Positions 12,525-24,486 of a stretch of 64,000 nucleotides of DNA are shown piece after piece; within the stretch, counting starts at the first letter, position 1; the number at the start of each line of letters is the position of its first letter. This stretch comes from Helichrysum umbraculigerum (Eukaryota > Streptophyta > Magnoliopsida > Asterales > Asteraceae), in assembly GCA_949592205.1 (NCBI GenBank), contig CATIUR010000003.1, positions 163,111,759-163,175,758 on the forward strand, given 5' to 3'. The notes under the pieces are model-generated. The model was given only the letters and a program-made list of their open reading frames with translations. It was not told the origin of the DNA and searched no databases. The translations under genes were made by a program, and so were the position numbers.

Positions 12525-12700
12525 ATGTGGATATTAGGTGATAATGAATATGGACAGAGTGATGTGCCGAATTATGCGCCATTCGAGTTCTCGGGACTTG
12601 CGCTTGGATTAAATCATAGTTGTACTATACGTAATATAAATGGTTATGTAGTTTGTTGGGGAGGTGGAGGCGTTGTGATGAATCATAGTTGTATTATGTT
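12525..12700 (+). pseudogene. RCC1/CR4-like repeat fragment
   Basis: The frame reads WILGDNEYGQSDVPNY, then FSGLALGLNHSC and YVVCWG. The pattern of W-G-x-N-x-G-Q, then a G-L-A-x-G-x-x-H-x-C turn, then CWG fits the RCC1-like propeller repeats in the ectodomain of CRINKLY4-related kinases or similar beta-propeller proteins. Only about one and a half repeats survive; no signal peptide, membrane span or kinase follows. It lies inside the Pack-MULE-like element, so I read it as a transduplicated fragment. Confidence 0.45.
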
Positions 12701-13319
12701 TGTTTCAGATCTGATTCGTATTTTGTTTTCAGTGTTTGATTTTTTTGATTTATGTTTACGTTTGTGCATAATTTGATATAGATCTAAAAAGTTGATATGA
12801 AATAGATCTACATCTGTTTTTTAATCTGACAAAAACAACCGCATCCTGCGTTTTTTCTATTGCATTGTACATTTTTTACCGTATCTTTACTTTTCTAGTA
12901 ATGAAAAAAACTACTACGGAGTAGTACTTACTTACTGCATCTTTTTTAAAGATGCAGTGATGTTTAAATTAAATATTTTTTAAGATGCAGTGATGTATTT
13001 TTGTTAGTGCATCATGAATATTTTTATACAAACTTTATGTTAAGATGAAATGCTTTTACTGCATCATTTTAAGTACTCATAGTAATATTGATATATATCT
13101 ACTTTTTAGATTTGAAAAAAATAAAGAATCGTGCATTTCTTTTACCGCATCTTACATTACTGCATCGTATTTTTTAGATCTATAAAAAACTATGAGTACT
13201 TTTTACTGCATTTTTTGTATATTTTTACTGCATCTTATATATTTTTTTAGCATTTTGATGTATTTTGTAAATCTTCAATTTTATTCTTGAATTTAGAAAA
13301 TTAGTACTCATTACTTAGT

Positions 13320-13545
13320 TTACAGCATCTTGTATATTTGTTACTGCATCTTTTATATATTTGTTACCGCATCTTGTATTTTTTGTTACTACGTCTTTCG
13401 TATATTTATTACTGCATCTTGTATATTTTGTTACTGCATCATGTATTTTATTGTTACTGCGTCTTTTTTATATTTGTTACTGCATCTTATTTATATATTA
13501 CTGCATCTTATATATTTATCACTGCATCTTACGTTTTTTATTATT
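13320..13545. repeat. Degenerate 21-24-bp minisatellite (TTACTGCATCTT...)
   Basis: Ten units with GCATCT or a variant start at about 13325, 13346, 13369, 13393, 13414, 13436, 13459, 13482, 13503 and 13524. The consensus is TTACTGCATCTTRTATATTT. Scattered single units occur upstream from about 12930. The open frames here (rich in Tyr, Ile, Cys) are by-products of the repeat. Confidence 0.75.
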
Positions 13546-14276
13546 TTTTGACTGAATTTTGCATATTAAATAATTTTATGATTGAACGATTTTTTGATAA
13601 TTTTTACGAATTTTTTTCACGAAATTTTATAATTTAATTCATAAATTTGTCAAAATTACAAAAAAGTCCCTCCTCCTTTTTATAAATTTATCAAAATTGC
13701 AAAAAAGTCTCTCCTCCTTTTCACACATTTATCAAAATTGCAAAAAGGTCCCTCCACCTTATTCCCTGTGCTCCTCTGATCTCTACCCTCATTGAAAAAT
13801 TATAAAAATTGCAGCATAAAAATCAACATTTTTTTCTCTTCGATTTGCCATCTCACAAGGTATACTCTCTACGAATTTCTTTTTTCAGTTTTATAAATCG
13901 TAGTAACACATGTGTTACTCGTTGGTATCACATGTGTTATTTGTTTTCAAAACCCATCGAAAAACGAAAAAAAGTTCGTCGAAAGTATACATTGTCACAT
14001 CTTCAATCGAAAAGAAAAAATGCTGATTTTTATGATGCAATTTTTATAATTTTGCGACTTACCGTTTGTAAGATATTTTTATGATACGTGGCACATTCCT
14101 ATTAGTTCTTTCATTCTCATACAATATTGCTGTACTCATTTAAACTTTACTCTGATACTAATAATAATAATATTAGTTCTTTGAAGCCATATGAGTGACA
14201 TTAATGTGCTTCCTATTTAATAGGATAAATAACAGAATTTTAAATTTCACTAAATAGCTTCAAAATATGCCAATTA

Positions 14277-14305
14277 CGGGTAAAGGGGTTATACCCGGCA
14301 AAATT
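14277..14305. mobile_element. 29-bp micro-insertion with 14-bp target duplication
   Basis: The string AAATATGCCAATTA occurs at 14263-14276 and again at 14306-14319. Between them are 29 bases beginning CGGGTAAAGGGGTTATACC. The same core (GGTAAAGGGGTT) sits in a second insertion of the same kind at 61266-61300. Confidence 0.6.
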
Positions 14306-14335
14306 AAATATGCCAATTAATAGTAGGTCTTATAT

Positions 14336-14481
14336 TTTTTTTATAACGGCAGCCCTACAATTTAACACACATATTTTATACAACTACCACGAATATATAC
14401 ACTCACATGCCACAAAGAGGCTTGAACCCACAATCTTATGGTTAATGGGTTCCTCTCATATCGCTAGGCTAAAGGCCCTTT
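14336..14481 (-). mobile_element. SINE (tRNA-derived), 10-bp TSD
   Basis: On the minus strand it starts AAGGGCCTTTAGCCTAGCGA (A-box-like), has a clear B box (GGTTCAAGCCT), an unrelated body and a short A-rich 3' tail. The direct repeat GGTCTTATAT flanks it at 14326-14335 and 14482-14491. The length of about 146 bp suits a plant SINE. It does not fold as a full tRNA, so it is not annotated as a tRNA gene. Confidence 0.7.
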
Positions 14482-14491
14482 GGTCTTATAT

Positions 14492-15027
14492 GTATTAATG
14501 ATTAATTAAATACTTCATTCATTGCGGAATTAAACTAGCATCTGCAGGTCACGGTTGCGGATATCCCTTACTCGCAACCAGTTCCTAGGATTTTCTTCAA
14601 TCCGCGAAGCCATGGATATTTATCAGCTCGTTCATCGCTCCACTAAATTGTTTCATACTCATTTAAGCATAATTTGTAAAAGATTTTATGAGTTATCTTT
14701 TATATACATGTTTACGCATATGTACCTGCAAAAGGAAATGTATCAAAAGATCATATAAACGAACAAGCAAAGAATATGCCTTCACTTCATTCATGATGTA
14801 GATAAAGGTATATATTCAATTCCATTTCTTGCAAGTAACATAAACAAACCATTACGCTTTTTATAAAAATGATGTCGTGTTTCAAAATAAATTTGTGTCA
14901 TACTTGCATCACTTGCTGACTTACCATTAAAAGTTAATACCTATTACTTTACTGATTAAATATATGCTAAACTTCTATTCAGAAATAAAAAGGTCAATAA
15001 ATTAAACATAAAAAATTGTGGCTCATA
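14492..15027. other. Spacer, nothing recognised
   Basis: A short open frame at 14555-14758 has no family resemblance. The rest is AT-rich. Confidence 0.3.
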
Positions 15028-15472
15028 GTTGTTAAACTCTTACTAGTCATGAGTCGATTCGTAAGTTGAGTAAAAAATTCAAAAATGAGACGACTCGAAC
15101 CCGACTCTTGAATGAGTTTGACTCTTACGAGTAGTGTAACATCTTCCGATTCTTGTGCGACTCTTATGAGTCATAAAAACAAACAAACTTTTATTGTAAT
15201 GATGATATAAAAAATTAAAGGACAAAAAGTGAAAGAAATGACTATAATCTATTTTAAATTAAGATGGTATCGGTTAACGACTTAACTATAGACGGTTACC
15301 ATGTTTTACATATTTTTTCTAAGAATAAAAATCTAAAACAATAATATATACATATATACATACATATATATATTGCAAAGTAGTGACTACGAGTTTGAGT
15401 CAAGTCTCAAATCGCAAGTTAAAAATTGAGATTGCGAGTCACGAATTCACTTAAGTTATCATGATAAATTGA
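15028..15472. mobile_element. GAGTCG-rich dispersed element, copy 1
   Basis: One of three related copies in the window (others 52527-52957 and 57988-58832). Each begins near TTGTTA(A)..., has many GACTC/GAGTC motifs at both ends (for example GACGACTCGAACCC here), an AT-rich middle with an ACCATGTTTTA block, and closes with a complementary CGAGTTAAC-like string. The layout resembles a non-autonomous DNA transposon. Class not determined. Confidence 0.55.
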
Positions 15473-16755
15473 GATAGTTAAATTTCATGATAATTCTTTG
15501 AGAAATAAAGCCACCTCACATTCTCCTCTTTGACCATCACAAGTTCACAACCACACCTTCAACATGTATTTATTGAGAGCATCTATTACTCATATTTACT
15601 TGATTTATTATTTACTAACACATTCACAAATTAACAGCAAATTGAGAATGGAGTAAAACACTTGGCATAAACAACATATCTAATGAACAACTTTTGAAAT
15701 ATATATAACTATAAAAATTGGCTCAAACTTTCATTGAATTCTTGTATGGTAATATTACTACCTAAGAATTAATATCATAAAAGGTTTTTCTGAATAAAAT
15801 GAGATTCTTAGACTATGAAATATTTTACCTTATTAGTCTAAATTATTTGTTTTAATATTTTTGTACTGTAAGTAAATACTAGTAAGATTGAAACAACATT
15901 ATATAACCGTGTAAATTTTGTACGAATATCGAACATACGATTTTAAAACAATCTTACTGCAATTAACAAATATACGTGATCTACCGTTTATTGATCAGAA
16001 TATTAGATTTACCTCTCGCATCGCGAGGGGCATATAAAAACTTATCATTAAAGTTAACAATAATACGAGTATGTATATGTAGTAGTTATTAGGTCAAATG
16101 GCCAAAAAAAGTAATCAACTTGTCAAAATTTGACAATAAGGGAATATGAGTTTTGTCGATGCTCAAAAAGGACTCACATTCTAAAATCGCGTCATAAAAA
16201 GATTTAAGTTGTTAGAAAAGTTCAATTAAAGGCAAAATTACTGTTTTATTTTTAAAAACGTGCCATAAACCGATTTAGTATTTTGAAATCGTGCCATAAA
16301 ATGATTAAACATTTTGAAATTGTGTCAGAAAATGATTAACCACTCAAAATAAAATTCGGGTTTAAACACTCAAAAAGTTAATTAGTGTTTATATTGTATG
16401 TTTTCTAGGTCACAAATATCACGTATTAATTGAATATTTGAGCTTTAAGCTCTACATTAGCTAAAACCGATCAAATTTGAAAGCGAAAAAAATGAAATAT
16501 TAATTACACATTTAATTGAATTTTTTTGATAATTTAAATCCATGTATGACACGATTTCACATATAGGTCATTTTTGTACATCACTCCTTTTTGACAAATT
16601 GCTTATTTTTTCAGACAATTTTCCCTAGTAATTACAATACGGGGTATTCTAAAGATACCCTCTAAATTCTTTCGCATACCTCCGGGTCCAGTTGAGTCAT
16701 TTTTCAGTCCAATCTTTTCTAAGATTGGTTCCAATCCAGTTCAGAACCAGTTTCA
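15473..16755. other. AT-rich spacer; possible TIR element at 16090-16625
   Basis: No gene is seen. At 16100-16130 (AAGTAATCAACTTGTCAAAA) and 16595-16620 the sequence is roughly inverted and may mark a MITE of about 530 bp; I could not fix its ends. A GC-rich hairpin (CCTCTCGCATCGCGAGGGG, 16012-16030) resembles a Helitron 3' hairpin but no CTRR end follows. Confidence 0.3.
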
Positions 16756-16760
16756 GTTTT

Positions 16761-18484
16761 TATAACACCCCTCTTTCTATACAATAACATTCTATTATTT
16801 TACTCGGAAGCGTATGAATTTAAAACATATTTATATACTGTACATTAAGATAATGTACATAAACAGTTACATGTTCAGAACACACTAAATTTAAACTGTT
16901 TAAAACTACACACTACGGGGTATTATGTATTACAAAACAAGGTTTATAACAAAACCATATCAGAGTTTACAAGCTGTCAAACTTTCCCTGCAAAACATTC
17001 ACTTCCTGATCACCCAAATATCAAACATAATTTGCAGGAAGTTAAAATGAGGGATTAGCACGAAGCTAAGTGAAGGAATATATCACACACAATTCAACTT
17101 AGCATAACAATCTGTTTACAGCAAATAATCGTAAACACATTTCTATTTCAATTTCAATGAGGATCGGTGGCTCTGGAGATTTCATAATACCCGGGGATTC
17201 TCCAAGAACACTTAACGTCAATCTGTATGGCCATTACAGAATAGACCGACAACTATTGGTTATTAAACTCATACACAGGTCTCAAACACAACAGATGAAT
17301 CAAAACCTGTGTAATTCACATAATAACCAAAAAGTCCAACTACGCGTTGACCTCAATAAACTGTACACATAGATTCACATATCACGTAGATTTATAATCA
17401 GTAACAAAGACTAAACAGTCTATAATCAATCTACGTTTACTTGTTGCAACCAAATAGTTACAACTAAATCAAATGTGAGTTATAAATCCACTCATCGATA
17501 CCTCAGAAGTCGCAACACTCAGCTTCTAATCACTGAGTCTTTGGAGTATCTGAAACACCACATAATACACAAGTTAGTAACTCGTCTCAAAATTTGCAAA
17601 ATCCTTCAAAAAATTTCATGCAAACGCGATCCGGAAAGGAAGGGCTGGATCGCGTTCACCTTTAGAAAATGTTATGTCACCGCTTAACACATCGCAACGC
17701 GATCCGGAACAAAAGGGGCTGGATCGCGTTCGTTAGAAGAAAACCGACTGTGACAAAATATAACTATGGAACGCGATCCGGGCTAGGGTTTTCGGGATCG
17801 CGTTTGAGCTTGTTTCAGCTCAACATCAGACCTGCAAACACACAGCTCGAACCAAAACTTTTACATACCAAATTTGTTGATACCAAATCGATATTACAAG
17901 AGTTCCAACACCAAATAAACACTAATAACATCACATATCATGATATATCAACATCCCAAACATCAATTGATTACCAAATTCAATTACTAACCTAATTTCA
18001 ATATAACCAAGTTAATGAAACTATAATCAAAATACTTACACTTTGATGATGGAGATGATGATTTCAACAAGAAGATGGCTATGGTCTTTCAATAATCACA
18101 GCTCTAATTCAATGATTTTGGTTATAGCTTTAGTTCTTGGATTTGAATTCTTGAAGAGGAGTAGTAAGTTTACAATAGAAACCATGTAATTGGGAAATAG
18201 GCACAAAATGAGGTCGGCTCCTCATAACCCGACCTAAAACAATTGGGTATTTTATACCCGTCTTAAATCTATTGTCTGGAACCTAAATACCAATTGCAAG
18301 AAACTTACTTTATTGTACCGTCAACTATAGTAAATTAAAACAAACAATATATTACCATCCACAATAAGTCCTGGGACCTATTTATCTAAGTTTCTCACAT
18401 AAACAATTAATATCGATAAATTTCTAATATAATTCAATAATCAAATAAAATAGAAATTACCAGGCCACTGGAGAGGATGTTACA
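16761..18484 (-). mobile_element. Solo LTR, family 1 (1.72 kb)
   Basis: On the minus strand it starts TGTAACATCC and ends GGGGTGTTATA, the same ends as the solo LTR at 28216-30301. The flanks GTTTT (16756-16760) and GTTTA (18485-18489) are a near-perfect 5-bp duplication. Both copies share blocks such as TTTAGGTTCCAGACAATAG and an array of AACGCGATCC/GGATCGCGTT palindromes. No gag or pol sequence adjoins it, so I call it a solo LTR. The open frames inside match nothing. Confidence 0.7.
17623..17804. repeat. 73-74-bp tandem array with palindromic cores, 3 units (in LTR)
   Basis: AACGCGATCC starts at 17623, 17696 and 17770, each followed after about 13-15 bases by GGATCGCGTT. Spacing is 73 and 74 bp. 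The arms are conserved while the spacer and the DNA between units differ. Confidence 0.8.
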
Positions 18485-18855
18485 GTTTAAGACTAATTAA
18501 GGGTAGAAATTAGAAAAAGAGAGGGGTAAGTGATAGAAAGTAAAAAGAAAAATACATTACGTGATTGATTAGATAGATGAAAGGGGGGTATGAGATGGTA
18601 AAAAGGAGAAAAAGGGGTATCTTTAATAGACCCCAATTAATACTTTACTTCGATTATCAGTCTCGGATCCCTTGATCAATTCCTAAACTTAAGAATGAAG
18701 GCTTGAATGATTCCAAATTTTAGTTGATGCTTTTAATCGTCATTATGTTTTAACCCGGGGTTTCTCTTCACTTTTCAATCAATTCGATCGTTTTTTTTTG
18801 TCAATTTCCTTTTCTTCAAATACTTATAAATTTGTGAAAAGAAAAACAAATAATA
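18485..18855 (+). promoter_or_regulatory. Upstream region of the intact DC1 gene
   Basis: This region holds the promoter and 5' UTR of the DC1 gene. A block (GACTTGAATGATTCC-like near 18702, CAATTCGATCG near 18779) is also recognisable upstream of the DC1 pseudogene (26950-27010) and, in part, at 54190-54250. No TATA box was assigned with confidence. Confidence 0.4.
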
Positions 18856-20947
18856 ATGTTTGAACATGAACACCCATTGAACCTCATTGATTTATGGTTG
18901 AAGCATATAAACTATGAAGAAGAGAGCGACGAAGATGCCGACGAGAATGAGTATTTAGTTACAAAACAAGAGTTCGAATGTAAATGTGATCGGTGTGGTG
19001 AACAAATTAATTGGTTTCATAGGTATTACTACAAGTGTGATCATTGTCACTATTCGATTCACAAGTTTTGTGCAGAGCTTCCAGCAACAATATTGGAACA
19101 TGCTTCCCACCTTGCTCATACTCTTGTTCTCACCCAAAAAATATTCGACTGGAGGTGCAATATTTGTCAAACCATGCATGATCATCAACACCTTCGTTAT
19201 TCTTGTTCTCAATGTTATTATTTTTCTGTTGACATAAAGTGTGCTACAAAATGGCTAAGAATCAATATCATCCATCACCCTAGCCACATACACCCACTTG
19301 CTAACATTGCTGGTGGCAAACAAATATTATGCGAGTGTCGTGCATGTGGGAAGGAACATAAAGGGATGTTTTATCAATGTGTCTTTTGTCCTTCTAGCCC
19401 ATCTATACACAATGATTGTGCATTTCTATCTAAAAAGTTGCTTATCCAACAAACTACGTATGATCTTTTCTCCCATACTCACCCACTCACCCTTGCTTAT
19501 TCCTTTCCTATAAAAGATCAATTTAGAGATGGATATGAACCCCGTTGTAGGGTATGCAATTGTCTTTTTAATGAGAATCTCTGGATTTATAAATGCGATA
19601 AGTGCAGATATTATGCTCATATAGATTGTGCAACATCCAGACGCGAGCCCTTCATGTCCATTTTAACCTCTCCCGGTAAATATATATATCAAGTACCTAC
19701 TTTTATTATCAATTTTTACTTGATTACCCGATGTTTAATTAATTTGAGCGATACTTTTTTATTTTATGACGATCGAGTATTTATAGTAAGCTGATTCATT
19801 AATAGGTACGGGAAAACTCGTTAAAAATTATGAAGATAATGAATATCCGGATCTTCTTCACCTTCCATTTCCTGATGAATCTTATAGTTTACTAAAACAC
19901 TTGTTTTATAAAGAAACTGGATCAATGGCGTTCGAAACTAATGATGTGATCCAAACACATATTAGTCATGAACATCCACTTATTTTAGTGAATGTTATGG
20001 GGTCAACCGCCTTTTCGAAATTAGTAAAAGAAGTATCATATCATAACCCGATGAAAAAGATTCAACTTTTATGTAATGGATGTGTGAAACCAATTACGAA
20101 TCCACCGTTTTACATGTGCACAAATGAGGATGAGAATTGCAACTTTGTAGTTCATGAGTGGTGCACCCGACTTCCAGCCAGATTGAATGACCACCCGGGT
20201 CACCCGCAACATCCCCTTGTTTACTATCCTAAGATCCCTGATGGGGTTCTTGGTGTTTTCAGGTGTGCTATTTGCAAATTAGCTAGTAATGGATTTGTTT
20301 ACTGTTGTGTCGAATGTGGATACTATGTCGATGTTTGTTGTGCATTCATACCCGAAAAAGTTACTCACAAGGTTCACCAAAATCACCTTCTTTCTAGAGT
20401 AGAGACTAGATACAATAGTTGTTGTTTGTGTAAGTGTACATGTTCCGACCGATTTGTATTCAAATGTGACATTTGCAGTATTCATCTACATACCACATGT
20501 GCTTTATTAGCAAGCGAGACAATTAGACACAAGTATGACAAACACCCGATGGAGCTGAGTTACTTTCCAATTGAGAACCATAAGAGTGAATACTTTTGTG
20601 AAATTTGTGAAAGGAACTTAGATCCTAATAGCTTCTTCTATCATTGTCGTGAGTGTGTTCAATCTATTCATTCAGCTTGCGCTCCATCGATACTTCAATC
20701 AGAAACATACATGCCTTCCGGCCTTTGGAGTGTAGCTATTAACTGGTTTGTGAATATAAAGTTTGGGGGAGTTCATAACGCCGCTCAACTTCACCAACAC
20801 CCTCTTTCATTTGCTCAAGGAATTCGAAGTGATAGTGAATGCAATAGTTGTCTTCTCCCTAATATGCAGTACGAGATGATACTTAAATGTGTGCAATGTA
20901 AGTTTGTAATTCATTACAAATGTTTTGAATCTATGCATCATGCATGA
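18856..20947 (+). CDS. DC1 (C1-like, Cys/His-rich) domain protein
   Basis: Two exons, 18856-19675 and 19806-20947, join across a GT-AG intron (CCCG|GTAAAT ... AATAG|GTACGG) to give 653 residues. The protein is an array of about nine C1-like zinc-binding modules of the plant DC1 type (H-P-L, C-x2-C, Y-x-C-x2-C, H-x2-C). Examples are CDRCGEQI...YKCDHCHYSIHKFC, CNGCVKPI, CVECGYYVDVCCAFIPE and CEICERNL...FYHCRECVQSIHSAC. These modules are expected to bind zinc and may bind lipids or proteins. No signal peptide or membrane span is evident, so it is probably cytosolic or nuclear. DC1 families are large, cluster in tandem and are often stress-responsive; the exact role is unknown. The start ATG is favoured because the pseudogene copy aligns from the same point. 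A close decayed paralogue lies at 27064-31262. Confidence 0.9.
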
Positions 20948-21180
20948 ATGACTATTCATTCCATCTTGTAATAGGTTATTAGCCCATTAATTAATAAATA
21001 ATTATTGTAGTAACTTTGTGATTAGAAAGTCATGTCCATTAATAAAGTTGTTGTTGCAATGATATGTTATTAATTAATTATTATTATTATCATGTTATAT
21101 ATTATTGACTTTAATATAGTTATATTAGTACATAGTACAACTTTAATAATAGTATTGTAACTAAAACAATAAAATTATAA
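20948..21180 (+). other. 3' UTR and flank of the intact DC1 gene
   Basis: Contains CTTGTAATAGG...TTAGCCCATTAAT and GTTGTTGTTGCAATGA, which recur almost unchanged at 36025-36130, far from the DC1 pseudogene's coding part. This shared flank allows the duplicated block to be tracked. Confidence 0.6.
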
Positions 21181-21182
21181 TA

Positions 21183-21395
21183 TACCTTGAATTCGCTATT
21201 AACTTTTGTAAGCGACTTCCTGAGAGCCCCACAGGCTTTTCTGAAATTGTCTAATGTACCAATTAATTAATTGATGGTCCATGCAATTTTATACGTTTTT
21301 ATTTATCATTCACAACTTAGATATATGTGGTGAAGATGAATATCCGGAAAAAGGGTTTTGTTGTTCTTCCTATTTTTTTCGTTTAAATTCCCGTA
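21183..21395 (-). pseudogene. ANTH exon 1 and leader fragment, copy C
   Basis: 21186-21262 matches ANTH exon 1 (9606-9695) but lacks the codons corresponding to part of KDSTKVGLAK and carries substitutions. About 80 bp further, GAATATCCGG...GGGTTTTGTTGTT matches the ANTH leader. Exon 2 is not adjacent. It lies just after the DC1 gene's 3' flank. Confidence 0.75.
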
Positions 21396-21581
21396 TTTGT
21401 TTTGCAAATACAAAGCATCTAAAAAACAAAAAGACGGGCTCAAATCTCAACAGTTGAGAACTGAATCCATGCCTAGTGGGCTTATACACAAGGCTCAAGA
21501 ATAGAATGAAAAGCCCAAAGCATATCTATCTATCTATAAATCTATAATGGATGATAATTTTTATGTTTCACTGCGGCTGTA

Positions 21582-24328
21582 TGTGACACCCCCAAATTTA
21601 CTGTTACGGAAGTGAGTTTTGGGTGCCACTAATCAAATATCAAAGCACCAAAGTACAAGCAAACGACTCTACATGAGACGTTTATAATATATTACAAAAG
21701 TAGTACAATGTTTTAAAGTCATAAGTCAAACGTTTACAATATACTAGTGAGTTCGCAAAAATGAGTTTCGAAGATTTTACATAACGTTTAACAAAATATA
21801 ATGCAAGAAAATCTTCATATGTTTGTAAGCATGCGACTCGTACTAACTAGCGTATCCTGCGGACCATCCTACTGTTGAGCACCTGAGATTACAACACTAA
21901 AAAGGTCAGCTATAAAGCTGGTGAATCTCACAGGTTTAACATGAACATTGATGTGATCAATATGATTATCTGACGATAATAAAATGTTATAAATGAACAA
22001 TGATTTAAGCAATTTACTCAAACAATGATTTTTAACCAAATAAGGTCACTAAACAATGATTTAAACCAACGCAGGTTTTTGAACAACATGAAATTAAACA
22101 AGGGTGAAACCAACGCAGGTTTCGTAACATTGAACAAACCAACGCAGGTTTTTGAACAATGTTCAATTATGATTTTGCATTGCACTAAGCTATGGTTCAA
22201 AGCCTAACCCGATTTTCTGCCTCCCGAACGGTGTCAACACCCATAACAATTACTAAAATGCCCGTTTTTAACTTGGTTGTAGCTAGCAACCCGGACGGGG
22301 ACGTCACTCCCATGATAGATCTATCTTTTAGTAACCGCGCCTTATTAAGTTAATGAACCATACATGATGAGGACTTTCCCGAATTAAAACACTTGTGCAA
22401 TACTCGAACAATGAAAATCAAGACCAAATAATGGTAGCCAAACAATGTAACTAATATAGTTAACTGAATTAAATAATCATTTAATTCCATGAGTTAATAA
22501 TCAAATTAACTAATCAAATAACATATGATCACGAAAACAAGTAAGCATTGTATCTCACCCCAATATTTAAAAACAGTAAAAATGGGGCTGTGAGACTCAC
22601 CTGAGTCACCGAGCAATGATTATCCGACAAGGAATGAATAGCCCGAAACCTTCAAATACCCTAGGCATATAAGGTTATACATATGAGTGAATGTCTTAAT
22701 TAGATCATTCCCGATATGTGTCCACTCAACTATTAAATGTCCGATATTTTCTGATTGTATGTTTTTGAAACCGATTAAATTTGTATTTTATAAAAGTGTA
22801 CGGCCCGTTGGTGACGATCCATGATAATAATTTAAGTATTATTATGTATTCCATTGTATACTTATAAAGTATGTTCCATATTTTATTATCCGTGGTATAT
22901 GTTGAAACCATTATCCGTATATTCCGTGCGTTTAAAATGTATACTTATCAAAGTATAGATATATGAGTATAACTTGTTTATCCGTATATTGTACCGTATA
23001 TATATATATATATATATTGTCATTTTTATCCGGGTTCCACATTAAAATTACCAAAGTTCATTTCGAGTTAAATCCCTTAACGCTTTTTCAAATAGTTTTG
23101 TGTTTATCGTTTTGAGGCTCGTTTTTGTTGACTTGGTCAAACGGACTCGGTTTGACCCGGAACTTTTAGGATATCCTTAAATATGTTTCTAGGCCTCGGG
23201 AAAATTACCTTTACGTCTCGTAGTTGACCCAAAGTGTTAGTTTTATATAAATGTCCAAAACAGCCCTTTTTATAGTTTTTCGGTTTTGTCGGTTTGTTTC
23301 GCCTCTCGTTTTGGGTGTTCTAGTCCGAACCAGGTTCCACAAAAATGACCAGCTGTTCTACTAGGTCTTTAGTACTTTAATTAATTTTCCCAAAAATCAT
23401 AGTGTCCATTTAGTTAGCTAAATAAAAATCGAAAGATGTCGAGTCCGAAATCCGGCCAAAACAGTAACAGTCGCACAAATCGCATTTTCTGTAAAAATGA
23501 GTGTATTTCTGGAAAAAGTGTAAAACATGAAAGTTGTAGTTCTCTTTCATACGAAAATTTCGGTATGTGTTTCGTTGTCTAATTCAAAGTACACGATTTT
23601 ATATGATTTAATTGGTGGGACTGTTTTCAGAAACCAAAAACAGAAAATGTATAAGTGTATAAAAACTTATTTTATGTATTATTTTGGACATTTTTAGGTT
23701 GAGAGAACTTATAAACATGAAAATATACATCATCAAAGTTATTCTAATAAAAGGGTTTAAGTTCCTTACAAAGAGTTTGTGATCTAGAGAGAGATTGAGA
23801 AAGATGTACTCGGTTTTGCCTCCTTTCGCTTCTCCTTGCTTTCCTCTTCGATTTCTTCAAGATTTTGAGCTAGAGTTTGGATGGTTGTTGATTAAAATGA
23901 TGGAGGTTATAAAGATATAGAGAGAGAGCCGATGGAGAGATAGATTAAAGAATATGATGATAAAATGATATGTAAAATGGAAAAGGGAGTTGAAGTCAAC
24001 AATGTGGAGACAAGATCCAAAAATTAGGGGAGTTGTTTTTGTGATGAAAATCAGCTGGTTGGTGGGGCCCAAATGGGTGTGTTGGTCTAAAATTTGTTTT
24101 CTCAATTTTGCACTCCTTGCGGTGTCCGTTTTCCCAGTCGTTTCGTCGTCCGTATAAACTTTAAAAGTTTTATATATAAGTTTTCCTAAACGATTTAAAA
24201 CTCAACTTTTTGAATGAAAATAATTGTCCAAAATAATATACTTGAGTTGTTAAAATATTGGTTGGTTCCATTTGGTTGTCGGTTGAATGTTAAATGATTG
24301 TTTGATAATTGTGACGTTTTAATTAAAC

Positions 24329-24391
<63 letters not shown>

Positions 24392-24481
24392 CCGAATACT
24401 TTTGTTTTAACACGTACCGAGTACAAGTATTTTAGGTTTAAATTGACCGCTAATTTTGGCCCTTTTTGACCAGGTGTCACA
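21582..24481. mobile_element. Solo LTR or LTR-like element, family 2 (2.9 kb)
   Basis: It starts TGTGACACCCCC and ends GGTGTCACA, with a perfect 5-bp duplication CTGTA at 21577-21581 and 24482-24486. TG...CA ends with a 5-bp TSD fit an LTR retrotransposon, and the ends resemble plant Ty3/gypsy LTRs. I see no primer-binding site, gag or pol, so it is a large solo LTR. It contains three nearby copies of ACCAACGCAGGTTT (22065-22150) and an (AT)n run at 24331-24387. Confidence 0.7.
24331..24387. repeat. (AT)n microsatellite
   Basis: Pure AT dinucleotide run inside the 2.9-kb solo LTR. It generates artificial Ile-Tyr frames. Confidence 0.95.
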
Positions 24482-24486
24482 CTGTA

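Larger units (their letters stand above)
11904..13788. mobile_element. Pack-MULE-like element (1,885 bp) with a captured RCC1/CR4-like gene fragment
   Basis: The direct repeat TCATTGAAA (11895-11903 and 13789-13797) is a 9-bp TSD, the Mutator signature. The ends are degenerate inverted repeats: the left carries GATCAGAG, then a GGAGGG and GGGAC block, then TTTGCAATTTT; the reverse complement of the right end carries the same order. Inside are a Pro-rich or 5'-UTR-like segment (12000-12370), an RCC1-like coding fragment (12525-12700), the 22-bp minisatellite, and three tandem copies of a roughly 42-bp unit (TTGCAAAAAAGTCYCTCC, 13648-13760). No transposase is present, so it would have depended on an autonomous MULE. 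Confidence 0.6.
11786..14160. mobile_element. Foldback element 2, split by a Pack-MULE-like insertion
   Basis: Left part 11786-11903 begins GGTTTAAATGAGAATGG; the rest, 13789-14160, includes the CACATGTGTTA hairpin tip (13912-13942) and ends CATTTAAACTTTACT. Both resemble foldback element 1. The two parts are separated by a 1,885-bp insertion bounded by a 9-bp duplication. Confidence 0.6.

Noticed and set aside
13330..13637. Cys/Tyr-rich open frames in three registers, and the idea of a CRISPR-like array
   Set aside because: All come from the 22-bp minisatellite. Units are directly adjacent with no unique spacers, and this is a plant nuclear sequence.
14395..14480. A minus-strand tRNA gene
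   Set aside because: A and B boxes are present but no full cloverleaf; TSD and A-rich tail show a SINE.
17157..17995. Plus-strand open frames as genes
   Set aside because: They lie within the solo LTR, run through the palindrome array and match no family.
18955..19620. Minus-strand and out-of-frame ORFs over the DC1 exons
   Set aside because: Shadows of the real DC1 coding frame.
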